Shown here piece by piece: positions 35,393 through 44,634 of a DNA stretch of 64,000 bases. The stretch's first letter is position 1. The number at the start of each line of letters is the position of its first letter. Source of the stretch: Fulvivirga sp. M361 (GTDB taxonomy: Bacteria; Bacteroidota; Bacteroidia; Cytophagales; Cyclobacteriaceae); NCBI RefSeq assembly GCF_007097395.1, contig NZ_VKDC01000019.1, positions 105,237-169,236 of the forward strand. The letters are read 5' to 3'. A program made the position numbers and the translations under genes. The notes below the pieces were generated by a model. The model worked only from the letters and a program-made list of their open reading frames with translations. It made no database searches and was not told the DNA's origin.

Positions 35393-38300
35393 TTAAAATT
35401 TAATGTTTAGACCTCCCATAAATACTCTGGCTTGTGGATAGATACCGTTATCTACACCAGCGTTAAGAGGACCACCCGAATCTTCTACCGCCGGATCAAA
35501 TCCTGTCCCCACGTCAGGGTCGTATCCCATGTATCTGGTGAGGGTGAAAAGGTTATTGGCAGATACGTAAATTCGTAGTCTTTTCACACCAATCGTCTCC
35601 GTCAGCTTTTGAGGAAGTGTGTACCCCAGTTGTATATTTTTAAGACGAACAAATGACCCGTCTTCCACATAGAAATCTGAAAAAGTAGTATTCTGTGTAA
35701 GTCCTGTTGTAAGCCTTGGGTATTCATTAGTACTTCCTTCCCCGGTCCATCGGTTAAGGTTATAGGCCAACTGATTGGCATAAGGCTGTTGCCTTTCATA
35801 GTTTCTCAGGATCTCTTGTCCAAAAGCCCCATAAAGATTAACAGAGAGATCTATGCCCTTGTAACCTGTATTGAAATTCAGCCCCATGGTATAATCTGGA
35901 ATAGGCGAGCCAATGAATGTTCTGTCCGAATCATCTCCAAAGCTTATTTCACCATCCCCATCCTGATCTACAAACCTAAGGTCGCCGGGCTGTGCTCCGG
36001 GTTGTACCACCGCACTTCCTTCTATCTCCTCAGTAGTTTGAAAAACACCGTCCGTCTCATATCCAACAAAATATCCTATGGGTTGCCCTTTTTCAAATCG
36101 TGTCGCTGTGGCTCCCCCGACACTAAAGGATGCTCCCGGGATAAAGTCAAATCCATCCGGAACGCGTGTCACCTCATTTTTAAGTATGGTGACATTATAA
36201 TTTACGGCAAAGCTAAATCCACTCTTTCCTTCTAACTGATAGTCAAGGTCAAATTCCAATCCGCTGTTTCGTATATCTCCACCATTTACAGTAGGAGGTG
36301 TACTTCCGGCGCCATAGGTTCCTAAAACCGCTGACACAGCAGGTTGAAACAACAAATCTTTGGTATTCTTAATGAAGTAATTAGCAGTAAGGTCAAAATT
36401 ATCAAAGAGCGTCAGGTCCATCCCAATGTTAGTTTGTTCCGTCGTTTCCCATTTCAAATCAGGGTTAGCAGCAGCTCCGATAGCGGCACCTCTTACCACG
36501 ACATCATCAAATACATAGTCACCTTCTCCGCCTAAAGTGGCCCGGTATGCAAAATTATCGATCTTATCATTTCCGGAAATACCATAACTCACTCTCAACT
36601 TGGCAAAGTTGATAAAGCCTGGAGTAAAGAAAGGTTCATCGGAAAATACCCAGGCCCCGGATATAGAAGGGAAATATCCAAACCGGTTGTTTGCTCCAAA
36701 ACGGGTAGACCCATCTCTTCTGATAATGGCTGAGATAAGGTATTTTTTTTCAAGGTCATATTCCGCTCTCAGAAAAACGGAAGCCAGTTTGGACCTATCC
36801 TGAGACGATCCTACAGCATTCAAATAACCATTTGCAGCCTGATTAGCAGAAATATCTGCCAGGTCTAATGAATTATTAGGAATATTAAACCCGGTACCGT
36901 TCAGTTCTTCGGAAGATGTCCCGAAATAAGAAACACCAACCGTCCCTTTTACGGTATGAATACCTTTAAACGCCCGTTCATAATTCAAGAAGGCTTCAAA
37001 GTTGTAGTCCAGGTATGTCGCCCGGCTCTCATACACACTGGCTCCCCGCTCCAGTTCCACATCACCCACGTTAATGATCACCGGGTCTAATGCTTCATTA
37101 AGCGCGGAGTTGGCAAACTTCCCGTCCCCATACCAAACCAGGGGAAAAAATTCTTTGCCGTCCACAAGCGCATAATTATACCCGGCCCTTCCGGTAAGTG
37201 TAAAGTTATCGTTGATAGAATATTCGATTTCTTCCTTACCCGTGAACTTGTTTACAGTATTCCAATTGTAAGAATTTTGCATCTGTGCCAATGGGTTAAT
37301 GATATCAGCCACATTTAACAGGTAAGAAAACCTATTCTCTTCCCTGACCGGTTCTGTAGGGTAGGCATTAATGGTATTATAGAGCACCGAACCAATGCCA
37401 TTTTGTGGCAGGCGACTGCTTTCTTCGTGTGTATAAAGTAATATACTGGTAAGTTTTACTTTTGGCGCGAGCTCGGTTACAAAGTTGACGCGACCATTGT
37501 AACGTTCAAATTGTGCTTTTGGGCCTCCTACAATACCTTCTTGCTGGAAGTAAGACCCACCAATGTTGTAACTCGTCTTTTCAGAACCACCGGTTACACT
37601 AAGGTTGTAATTTTGGATCGGGGCCCTTTCGAAAACTTCATCTTGCCAGTCCGTTCCTTCTCCAAGTTCGGTATTTACAAAAGGAGGTGCTAAACCGCCC
37701 TGTACAAATGCTTCATTCCTCAAGATAGCATATTCGCGGGCGTTGAGAAGGTCAAGTTTTCGGGTAGTCTCCTGTATGCCATAATACCCGCTTGCCTCAA
37801 AACTGGGTTTAGAGTTCAAGGTACCCTTCTTGGTTTCAATCAGGATCACTCCATTCGCCGCTCTCACGCCATAGATCCCGGCAGTAGCATCTTTCAGTAC
37901 ATTGACAGAAGCTATATCAGAGGGATTCAACGCATTCAGTCCATCGGAATCATATACCACCCCATCAACTAAGATCAAAGGATTATTATTTCCATTGGTA
38001 CTAATACCTCTGATGCGAATATTTGAAGTTGCACCGGGAGCCCCGGAATTTGTTGTAATATTTACCCCTGAAAGCTGACCTTGCAGCGCCTGATCCACGC
38101 GTGGCATCTGCCTTTGTTCAATGGCCGTACCTTTGATCTTTGATACAGCTCCTGTAGTCTCTTTAGCCGTGGTTTTTCCATAACCGATCACTAACACTTC
38201 TTCAAGGGTTGACATATCCACCTTCAAGGTGACATCTATCCTGGATTGATCTCCTACAATGATTTCCTGTGTCTGAAAACCAAGAAAGCTAAACACAAGT

Positions 38301-38527
38301 GTGGCGCCTTGAGAAACAGATAAGCTATACTCACCATTCTCATTGGTAACTGTGCCATTATAAGTGCCTTTTTCCAGTACTGTGGCCCCTGGCAAAGAGG
38401 AGCCCTGCTCTCCTTCGGTAACAACTCCCTCAACCTGTATAGATTGAGCCTGTAAGTAAGTACCTAGAAAAAGTACAACTACTACAAGCTGAGTCAAGCG
38501 CAATAGAATTCTTTTCTGTAAACTCAT
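35393..38527 (-). CDS. SusC/RagA family TonB-dependent transporter
   Basis: 1044 residues from the ATG at 38527 (MSLQKRILLRLTQLVVVVLF, then AQS), preferred over the upstream in-frame start at 38617 because it opens with a signal peptide. The carboxypeptidase D-like regulatory domain ('GSSLPGATVLEKGTYNGTVT') precedes the plug domain with 'ALQGQLSGVNITTNSGAPG', 'IRIRGISTNGNNNPLILVDG' and 'YGVRAANGVILIETKKG', then a long barrel ending 'MGGLNIKF'. It imports oligosaccharides across the outer membrane together with SusD. It is the first gene of the minus-strand locus, divergent from its presumed regulator. Confidence 0.97.
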   Translation of the reverse strand: MSLQKRILLRLTQLVVVVLFLGTYLQAQSIQVEGVVTEGEQGSSLPGATVLEKGTYNGTVTNENGEYSLSVSQGATLVFSFLGFQTQEIIVGDQSRIDVTLKVDMSTLEEVLVIGYGKTTAKETTGAVSKIKGTAIEQRQMPRVDQALQGQLSGVNITTNSGAPGATSNIRIRGISTNGNNNPLILVDGVVYDSDGLNALNPSDIASVNVLKDATAGIYGVRAANGVILIETKKGTLNSKPSFEASGYYGIQETTRKLDLLNAREYAILRNEAFVQGGLAPPFVNTELGEGTDWQDEVFERAPIQNYNLSVTGGSEKTSYNIGGSYFQQEGIVGGPKAQFERYNGRVNFVTELAPKVKLTSILLYTHEESSRLPQNGIGSVLYNTINAYPTEPVREENRFSYLLNVADIINPLAQMQNSYNWNTVNKFTGKEEIEYSINDNFTLTGRAGYNYALVDGKEFFPLVWYGDGKFANSALNEALDPVIINVGDVELERGASVYESRATYLDYNFEAFLNYERAFKGIHTVKGTVGVSYFGTSSEELNGTGFNIPNNSLDLADISANQAANGYLNAVGSSQDRSKLASVFLRAEYDLEKKYLISAIIRRDGSTRFGANNRFGYFPSISGAWVFSDEPFFTPGFINFAKLRVSYGISGNDKIDNFAYRATLGGEGDYVFDDVVVRGAAIGAAANPDLKWETTEQTNIGMDLTLFDNFDLTANYFIKNTKDLLFQPAVSAVLGTYGAGSTPPTVNGGDIRNSGLEFDLDYQLEGKSGFSFAVNYNVTILKNEVTRVPDGFDFIPGASFSVGGATATRFEKGQPIGYFVGYETDGVFQTTEEIEGSAVVQPGAQPGDLRFVDQDGDGEISFGDDSDRTFIGSPIPDYTMGLNFNTGYKGIDLSVNLYGAFGQEILRNYERQQPYANQLAYNLNRWTGEGSTNEYPRLTTGLTQNTTFSDFYVEDGSFVRLKNIQLGYTLPQKLTETIGVKRLRIYVSANNLFTLTRYMGYDPDVGTGFDPAVEDSGGPLNAGVDNGIYPQARVFMGGLNIKF

Positions 38528-38812
38528 TCCATATTTTATTTTTAAGTGGTTGTATAGTTTAATTCTTTCAAACAACTGCCGATTAAAAGCGATTTTTATA
38601 AAAATTTGAAAGCGCAATCGTTTTCGATTGTTGAGCCAAATATTAATTTTTAATCTTCATTTCAGCAGATTATCGCTACATCAATACTACATCAACAGCC
38701 AGAAGAGACCTCATCAATAATACATCAATGAGCACCAAAACCTTGTCAAAATGGACATAGGGAAATATTTTTACCTTTCTTTCATTATATTGAGTTTCAC
38801 AATACACTCAAC
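38528..38812. promoter_or_regulatory. Divergent control region between SusC and its regulator
   Basis: 285 bp separating susC (minus) from the sensor-regulator (plus). A small palindrome CAATCG-TTTT-CGATTG (38615-38630) lies about 90 bp upstream of SusC, and an imperfect pair TTGAGT/ACTCAA (38790-38811) abuts the regulator start. Either could bind a regulator. I could not find a clean TTG-N19-TAnnTTTG promoter for SusC. Confidence 0.4.
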
Positions 38813-41749
38813 ATGAATTCTGAAGCAGGATCCAACCTTATCAAGATTGATATAAGCATATTGCTTATTTTAATAATTACATTAATTAATCCTATTGCTT
38901 TACTTGCTCAGAATGAGAATGATACTCAAGCCTTTTCCAAAGTCCCCATGACTAAAACTTTTCAGACCAATGACTATGAAGGGGGTATACAAAACTGGGA
39001 CATCGCCCAGGACAAGAAAGGTTATATCTATGTAGCCAACAATTTCGGTTTATTGGAATATGATGGCAATAACTGGAAAAAATACCTGATAGAAAACAAT
39101 ACAAGGGTACGGTCAGTATTTGTAGACTCAGACAACAGGATATACATCGGAGGTCAAAACCAATTTGGCTATTTTGAGTCGGATGAAAAAGGGGTTTTAG
39201 TTTTTCATAGCTTATATGATCAGATGCAACCGAAAGATCAAAATATGGAAGACGTCTGGAAAATCGTTAAGTACCAGGATAAACTACTTTTCAGTTCTTA
39301 TCAGGGCCTGGTTACTTATGATGGAAAAAAAGTCTCCAAAATCGACGGAGCTTTTGATTATGACCTGGTTTTTGAAGTTGCCAACCGACTATTTGTTTAT
39401 TCACCTACTACAGGCATGGCTTCCTGGACAGGAGAAACTTTTTCTCCTGTAATAGGGAGTGATTTTTTGACCAATCAGCCTGTCACAGCGATTATTCCAT
39501 ACCAAAATAACAGTCTGCTGATCTTTCAAAAAAACGGAAAGATATTTCAGTATAAACAGGATGTATTCACAGAATGGGAGTCAGGAATTTCTGATTTTCT
39601 GGCCAAAGCACAAGTCAATACGGCCATCGTACTGGATAATCATAATATAGCCATTGGCACACAAAATAATGGATTAGCTATCGTTTCCCCCGAAGGAAAA
39701 GTTGTCCAATATCTGACAAAAGGAAAAGGGCTTAACAATCGGACGGTACTTTCTTTACATGAAGACTCGTTCAAAAACCTGTGGGTAGGGCTACATGATG
39801 GTATCACGATGGTAGAACTCTCTTCTCCTTTCTCTTTAATAGGTGAACAATCAGGTCTTCCCGGAACCGGATATTGCGCTACCACCTTCAATAATAAGCT
39901 CTACCTGGGTACCAACAACGGTCTTTTTTACCAGGAAGCTAACTCCAACCCATTGGCATCGGGTAGCAGCTATAAACTAGTCAGGAATACAAGTGGCCAG
40001 GTGTACAATATCCAGCAAATCAATGAAGAGCTATTTTTAGCACATCATAATGGTGCATTTTTAGTAACCGGAGATAATGCCACTCGATTTTACAATGAAA
40101 CCGGCACCTGGAAATTTGCTCATTCAGTAGGTAAAAATCGCATTTTGGCCGGCGCGTATGACGGGTTTCGCATCTTTGAGAAGAAAGAGGGGACCTATTT
40201 TCTCTACCGGAACTTTGACTCATTTAAAGAATCAAGCAGAGTATTTGAGTTCACCAATGACTCTACTTTATTCATGACCCACGGTTACAAAGGGGCTTAC
40301 AAAATCACATTCAACCAGGATTTCACCAGGCTAAATGATGTTAGATTCTATGGACAGAATGATGGATTCCCATCTCACTTGCTGATCAATGTATTCGATC
40401 TGGGCAGTCAGTTGGTATTTGCCGCGGAACGAGGAATTTACATTTATGATGACCTGCAAGACCGTTTTTTAAATTATCAAAACCTGGAAAAACACCTGTC
40501 TGCCGAATCACATGTCACGGAGTTAACGTCTGACCTGAAAGGAAATATTTTCTTTAGAAGCGATCAGGCATTAGGATATCTGGAAAAAACACCATTCGGT
40601 GAATATGAAAAGAATACTGCTATTTTTAAAAGGATTAGTAAGTATCTGTCGGATGACTTTGAAAACATTAGCATCATTGACCATCAAAACGTTTTTTTTG
40701 GGGCAAAGGAGGGGTTTATACATTATAATCCAAGCATTGAATATCCTGATAACCAACCCTTTGAAACATATATTCGTGAGATTACTGTTATTGCTGACCA
40801 GGAAGAATTGTTATATGGAGGAAGCAATGATATAGGGCAGGGAAATATATTTTTACCTGCTTTCTTTTCTTCACTAAAATTCAGATTTGCTTCGCCCTAT
40901 TTTCATGGGCAAGATGAATTAGTCTTTCAATACCTACTGGAAAACTTCGAAAAAGACTGGTCAGAGTGGTCTGCACTCACGGAAAAAGAATATACTAATC
41001 TTTATGAAGGAGAGTATACCTTTCGTGTCCGGGCCAGGAATACTTTTAACCAGATCAGCCAGGAAGCTTCCTTTTCTTTCAAGGTATATCCTCCCTGGTA
41101 TCGGTCTAAGCTAGCTTATTTCCTATATGCCGGCGCAGTGGTTTTAATTTTTGGCACCTCCATGTTTTTACTGGACACCAAACACAGGAAAAAACGTAAA
41201 CAATTGACCATTGAACAGCAAAGGGAGTTAATGCGTAAAGAGAATGAGATAGAAGAGGTTTCTAAAAAATCCAAAGAGGAGATCACCCGATTAAAGAATG
41301 AAAAACTCAGGGCCGAAGTGGACCATAAGAACAGGGAGTTAGCTACCAATACCATGCACCTGATCAATAAGAATGAGTTCATGATCTCTATCAAAAAATC
41401 TCTTCAGATGATGCCCAAAGAAAGCGCCGATTCTAAAAATACCCTCAAAAAGATTATCCGGGATATAGATCGTAACCTGTCTGAAGATGATGGATGGCAT
41501 CAATTCACCAAACACTTTGATCAGATACATGGAAGTTTCCTTAAGAACATTAAGGCAGAACACCCCATGCTTACACCACAGGAAGTCAAATTATGTGCTT
41601 ACCTAAAAATGAATATGTCCTCCAAGGAAATTGCCAACCTGCTGAATATATCCGTCAGAGGTGTAGAGATAAGCCGTTATCGCCTTCGTAAAAAACTAGG
41701 CCTGAGTCGTGAAACTAACCTGGTGAACTACATGCTGGAGTATTCTTAA
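38813..41749 (+). CDS. Sensor-regulator: beta-propeller + Y_Y_Y + TM + LuxR-type HTH
   Basis: 978 residues: a signal sequence, then about 600 residues of two-component-propeller blades ('YVANNFGLLEYDGNNWKKYL', 'NLWVGLHDGITMVEL'), a Y_Y_Y domain ('FEKDWSEWSALTEKEYTNLY', 'GEYTFRVRARN'), one membrane helix ('LAYFLYAGAVVLIFGTSMFL'), a coiled coil, and a C-terminal GerE-type HTH ('LTPQEVKLCAYLKMNMSSKE', 'NISVRGVEISRYRLRKKLG'). No histidine kinase or receiver is present, so sensing and DNA binding lie in one chain, as in SusR-like regulators. It diverges from SusC and probably switches the locus on when glucan fragments reach the periplasm. Confidence 0.93.
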   Translation: MNSEAGSNLIKIDISILLILIITLINPIALLAQNENDTQAFSKVPMTKTFQTNDYEGGIQNWDIAQDKKGYIYVANNFGLLEYDGNNWKKYLIENNTRVRSVFVDSDNRIYIGGQNQFGYFESDEKGVLVFHSLYDQMQPKDQNMEDVWKIVKYQDKLLFSSYQGLVTYDGKKVSKIDGAFDYDLVFEVANRLFVYSPTTGMASWTGETFSPVIGSDFLTNQPVTAIIPYQNNSLLIFQKNGKIFQYKQDVFTEWESGISDFLAKAQVNTAIVLDNHNIAIGTQNNGLAIVSPEGKVVQYLTKGKGLNNRTVLSLHEDSFKNLWVGLHDGITMVELSSPFSLIGEQSGLPGTGYCATTFNNKLYLGTNNGLFYQEANSNPLASGSSYKLVRNTSGQVYNIQQINEELFLAHHNGAFLVTGDNATRFYNETGTWKFAHSVGKNRILAGAYDGFRIFEKKEGTYFLYRNFDSFKESSRVFEFTNDSTLFMTHGYKGAYKITFNQDFTRLNDVRFYGQNDGFPSHLLINVFDLGSQLVFAAERGIYIYDDLQDRFLNYQNLEKHLSAESHVTELTSDLKGNIFFRSDQALGYLEKTPFGEYEKNTAIFKRISKYLSDDFENISIIDHQNVFFGAKEGFIHYNPSIEYPDNQPFETYIREITVIADQEELLYGGSNDIGQGNIFLPAFFSSLKFRFASPYFHGQDELVFQYLLENFEKDWSEWSALTEKEYTNLYEGEYTFRVRARNTFNQISQEASFSFKVYPPWYRSKLAYFLYAGAVVLIFGTSMFLLDTKHRKKRKQLTIEQQRELMRKENEIEEVSKKSKEEITRLKNEKLRAEVDHKNRELATNTMHLINKNEFMISIKKSLQMMPKESADSKNTLKKIIRDIDRNLSEDDGWHQFTKHFDQIHGSFLKNIKAEHPMLTPQEVKLCAYLKMNMSSKEIANLLNISVRGVEISRYRLRKKLGLSRETNLVNYMLEYS

Positions 41750-42147
41750 CTATTTAAGAGCACCTCATATTGATGATATTCATTCTATTCTAAAAGCACT
41801 TTTCCAATAAATATTGTGGTTTGAGATCTATAGCCAGAGTTTGTAAGGAATTTTTGTTTAGATTCTAACAGACAATCCTGGTAAGTAAACAAAAAAGTTA
41901 AGATGATCTTTTCCATGGGTACTACCTTTCAAAGGTCATATACCAACAGAACATAAGTCATTCATTGCTACACCGCCGACATGGTATTTTGACCTCGAAA
42001 TAATTAAAGAAGGTGATGATACAAAAGCCTCATTATGACATGCAAATCTCATTTTCCGGATGAAAGCATTTCAGAATAAGTGTCTGGCAATATCAAATCC
42101 ATGTGAATGATCAATAATCGAATAAGTTATATTAAAAATAAACCAAG
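41750..42147. other. 398-bp intergenic stretch
   Basis: Follows the regulator stop and precedes the 75-residue gene. No ORF, strong hairpin or repeat was found; composition is AT-rich chromosomal. A promoter for the small gene must lie in the last 100 bases. Confidence 0.35.
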
Positions 42148-42375
42148 ATGAAAGCGTTAGAACAAATCAGTGACAGTGATGCTGAAAAGATCGGACAAAG
42201 ATTAGGAATCGATTTCAATTTTTTCACTGTGGGAGAGTTTAAAGAGGCTCTTAACCTGGAATTAAATGCAGAAATAAAAGAGGGAGAGTTCAAGCCCGGT
42301 GAATATCTTAGCAGTAAAGAACTAGAGGCAATCGGAAGAGTCACCATGTCTCATATCAACGTATTTGATGACTAA
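42148..42375 (+). CDS. Small conserved protein, DUF5661-like
   Basis: 75 residues, soluble and acidic. 'EKIGQRLGIDFNFFTVGEF', then 'ALNLELNAEIKEGE', resembles small DUF5661-type proteins ('LGID...F...L..ELEHG'). I make this association from memory and with low certainty. No nearby partner suggests a role. It is followed by a good terminator at 42471, which supports it as a real monocistronic gene. Confidence 0.65.
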   Translation: MKALEQISDSDAEKIGQRLGIDFNFFTVGEFKEALNLELNAEIKEGEFKPGEYLSSKELEAIGRVTMSHINVFDD

Positions 42376-42470
42376 AATAAAAACATAAAAAATTAATTTT
42401 CAACGGTTTAAACAGGTTCATGACGACCTTCAGCGTCTAAATGAATCAATCAAACCGACTACTCCTAAAC

Positions 42471-42510
42471 AAAAAGGCGTAAATATGAAATAGTTATTTG
42501 CGCCTTTTCT
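42471..42510 (+). terminator. Rho-independent terminator downstream of the 75-residue gene
   Basis: AAAAAGGCGTAAAT pairs with ATTTGCGCCTTTT (one G-U pair), giving a stem of about 13 bp with the loop at ATGAAATAGTT, preceded by A-runs and followed by a T-rich tail, so it can work in both directions. It lies 95 bp after the stop codon and also ahead of the converging lipoprotein gene. Confidence 0.75.
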
Positions 42511-42650
42511 ATAGAATGAAGGTAATCTATGTCATACTTTCCCTTGAATTACCAGCTTCAATAAAAATGCAATAAACTCACTCATTGGCTTCATTGGCCG
42601 CTATGCGGTTAATATCAAGGATCGTTTTACGTCGTAACCCTGAGAAACTA

Positions 42651-43025
42651 CTACAGGCCCACGACAAGGGATTGGATTTCTCCGGGAACCAATGATCCAT
42701 TTTCATCCATTGCCATCCAATAATATACAATGACTTCTTCCGCATCATTATCATATCCCTGTATGTCTTCGAATTGGATCTCAACGGACTTTTTAGGTTC
42801 AATACAAGGAGCGTTTCCATCAACACTTGGAGCCCAGTTGATCAATTCAGCGTCAGCTCTCTCCACTATAAAATAATAAACTTTGGATTCTAGTCCGTTA
42901 TGTATTCTTAATACCTGATCTGCAGTGGAGACTTCAAGACTCAATGGGGAAGTATCGTTATCATTGCAACCAAAAAATACTAAAAAGCTAAAAAGGAAAG
43001 GAAAAATGGTTTTAATTAGGTTCAT
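42651..43025 (-). CDS. Small lipoprotein of unknown function
   Basis: 124 residues: a lipoprotein signal (MNLIKTIFPFLFSFLVFFGC, Cys 20) followed by Asn-Asp-Asn-Asp. The mature part is a short beta-rich domain ('VYYFIVERADAELINWAPS', 'EVIVYYWMAMDENGSLVPG'). No family is recognised. It converges on the 75-residue gene and is the last chromosomal gene before the duplicated tRNA end. An overlapping frame at 42578-42826 is treated as a shadow because only this frame has a signal peptide. Confidence 0.75.
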   Translation of the reverse strand: MNLIKTIFPFLFSFLVFFGCNDNDTSPLSLEVSTADQVLRIHNGLESKVYYFIVERADAELINWAPSVDGNAPCIEPKKSVEIQFEDIQGYDNDAEEVIVYYWMAMDENGSLVPGEIQSLVVGL

Positions 43026-43300
43026 GGTTACGGACGATAGAGCTATTATTAGTTATGACACAGTTAAGGCTGAGTAAGTTGGAAATAGATACTAATACCA
43101 TGTTGTCCTTAATTCTGAAGGACATAAGTTTTCAAGGCAGCCTTTTTGCTGACTTTCTACTCTCGAAGATCTCACGTCAAAGCTTAATGAATCTTCAACT
43201 TTAAACCTCACTTCAAGTTCATCAGCTAGAGTGAAAATGGCGTTAGAAAGGTTTGTTCTTTAAAAAATCAAGGAAATTGATCTGAATTCGTAAAAAAGAA

Positions 43301-43344
43301 GTAGCTCCGGCAAGAATCGAACTTGCATCTACGGTTTAGGAAAC
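43301..43344 (-). repeat. 44-bp duplicate of the 3' half of tRNA-Arg(CCT) (att-like site)
   Basis: These 44 bases are identical to 43448-43491, the region from the anticodon loop to the acceptor end of the intact tRNA-Arg, spaced 147 bp apart. Duplication of exactly a tRNA 3' half is the footprint of tyrosine-recombinase integration. Only about 100 bases now separate the copies, so whatever entered between them is gone or reduced to a remnant. It cannot be a functional tRNA because the 5' half is missing. Confidence 0.85.
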
Positions 43345-43445
43345 ATTTTTTATCAAGTTTTAACTATTTGAAAATCAATAAGTTAAAACTTTACTCTGAA
43401 AAATTAGTGAACAGTTAGTGAACTCAATTTTAGCTTCTAAAAAAG

Positions 43446-43520
43446 TGGTAGCTCCGGCAAGAATCGAACTTGCATCTACGGTTTAGGAAACCACTATTCT
43501 ATCCATTGAACTACGGAGCC
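43446..43520 (-). tRNA. tRNA-Arg, anticodon CCT, CCA encoded
   Basis: Read on the minus strand, GGCTCCG (43520-43514) pairs with CGGAGCT (first pair G-U), followed by discriminator A and an encoded CCA. D-stem GTTC/GAAT, anticodon stem GTGGT/ACCGT with loop TTCCTAA (anticodon CCT at 43487-43485), and T-arm TTCGATTC are all in place; 75 nt in total. It decodes AGG. Its 3' half is duplicated at 43301-43344, marking it as an integration target. A promoter is seen about 95 bp upstream. Confidence 0.95.
43448..43491 (-). repeat. att-like core inside tRNA-Arg (second copy of the 44-bp repeat)
   Basis: This is the tRNA half of the direct repeat described for 43301-43344. In a usual 3'-end integration the element lies downstream of the intact tRNA, i.e. 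to its left here, where only about 100 bp remain between the copies. The large island lies on the other side, upstream of the tRNA. Confidence 0.8.
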
Positions 43521-43613
43521 AGCAAATTTTATGCTTTATAAGTGGTAAAAACCACCTTTTTCTACGGTTGAGAAAGCCGTAAGGTCATATAGCTATTCAA
43601 CCAATTAAAGTTG

Positions 43614-43644
43614 CAAAAGTAGCAAAATACCCTAGTCGAGGCAA
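43614..43644 (-). promoter_or_regulatory. Bacteroidota-type promoter for tRNA-Arg
   Basis: On the minus strand TTG (43644-43642) is followed after 20 bases by TACTTTTG (43621-43614), matching the -33 TTG / -7 TAnnTTTG consensus. It points toward the tRNA about 94 bp downstream. The 307-bp gap in which it lies has no ORF. Confidence 0.6.
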
Positions 43645-43827
43645 TCAATTATTCTTTTTTCAATTTTCTTTAAAAAAAATGGTTTTGTAAACATTCTGTA
43701 AACCAGACACTTGTGTTTGCAATTGCTCCCCCAACCTCCCCCACTATGTGTATAATACCCCTCCGGTATTGGCCTTTTTGCGCCACGGAATGATGACTTA
43801 TTTAGCAGTCGAATTGATTGTTAAACT

Positions 43828-44115
43828 ATGACAGCAGAAGATCTTAATCAGATAGTTACCCGCAGGGATTTAGAAAGACTTTATGAAAGGTTGATCAATG
43901 ACATTGGAAAGGTGATTTCCAATAATCTAAATACCAAGGAATTCTTTTCACCAAAGGAGTTTTCTGAGACCACTGGATTAAAATACAGTACTGTGGTGCA
44001 TTACTGCAACACTGGAAGATTAAAGGCCCGACAAGATCGCCCTGGTGGCACTTGGTCAATTCACGTTTCCGAGCTGGAGAGATTTGCCTACGAAGCAAAT
44101 GAAAATGTTGGTTAA
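43828..44115 (+). CDS. Excisionase/MerR-like helix-turn-helix protein
   Basis: 95 residues. After a helical N-terminus comes 'FFSPKEFSETTGLKYSTVVH', then 'YCNTGRLKARQDRPGGTWSI' and 'VSELERFAYEA': the compact winged HTH used by excisionases and small element regulators (helix-turn-helix, then a wing with Gly-Thr-Trp). It is the first plus-strand gene after the tRNA and probably regulates the island or acts as a recombination directionality factor. No integrase is encoded beside it, which is odd for an excisionase. Confidence 0.75.
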   Translation: MTAEDLNQIVTRRDLERLYERLINDIGKVISNNLNTKEFFSPKEFSETTGLKYSTVVHYCNTGRLKARQDRPGGTWSIHVSELERFAYEANENVG

Positions 44116-44205
44116 CGTACTTTCAATACTCTCAAACTCCTAAGTTTACTGATAATTTTTTATTATGAATATTTCAAGATAGTATTTAATTAAACAGTAC
44201 CAGCT

Positions 44206-44436
44206 ATGCCAAACACTCATTATTTAAGCCCGACAGAGTTAATTGAAAAATATCCTGAAGTAGCTGCCAACTTCAACTGGAGCCCAAGAGAACTTGGTTT
44301 GTTCCTTAAATGTAAGCTGCTTGATGGATACTATGATAGAAGAAAAAGGACAGCTTTAATTAAAGAACCTTCTTTTGTACAACTGGTGAGATTCGTAAAC
44401 CAGGTAATAGATGGTCAAAAAATTACTTTTCAATAG
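44206..44436 (+). CDS. Small DNA-binding-like protein of mobile elements
   Basis: 76 residues, 'YLSPTELIEKYPEVAANFNW' followed by 'SPRELGLFLKCKLLDGYYDR', looks like a short HTH protein of the kind carried by Bacteroidota phages and islands. No enzymatic motif. It is adjacent to and probably co-transcribed with the 65-residue and 405-residue proteins: the next ATG starts immediately after its stop. A similar short helical protein (84 residues) closes the late operon at 59682. Function unknown. Confidence 0.6.
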   Translation: MPNTHYLSPTELIEKYPEVAANFNWSPRELGLFLKCKLLDGYYDRRKRTALIKEPSFVQLVRFVNQVIDGQKITFQ

Positions 44437-44634
44437 ATGGAAGAGTTGGTTTCACAAATAGAATTTCTTCAGTCCGAATGCTCCGAGAATCAGCGGATAT
44501 ATGATTCGTTGACATTGGAGTTTGGACATCAGAGGTCATATCTGTTTGAAAACCCTTTTATGACTCGAGTTGTAATCTTTAAGGCAATCATTAGCTCTTT
44601 GGAGGAGCTGAAAAGGATAAAGGCTAAATGCTAA
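44437..44634 (+). CDS. Small helical protein of unknown function
   Basis: 65 residues, predicted all-helical and coiled-coil-like ('LVSQIEFLQSECSENQRIYD'), starting immediately after the previous stop and overlapping the start of the replication-like gene by 7 bp. That tight packing is the main evidence for it being a real gene. No motif is recognised. Confidence 0.55.
   Translation: MEELVSQIEFLQSECSENQRIYDSLTLEFGHQRSYLFENPFMTRVVIFKAIISSLEELKRIKAKC

Noticed and set aside
42578..42826. 82-residue ORF on the minus strand
   Set aside because: Overlaps the lipoprotein gene in another frame and has no signal peptide or motif.
43301..43344. Second tRNA-Arg gene
   Set aside because: Only the 3' half is present; acceptor 5' strand, D-arm and half the anticodon stem are missing.
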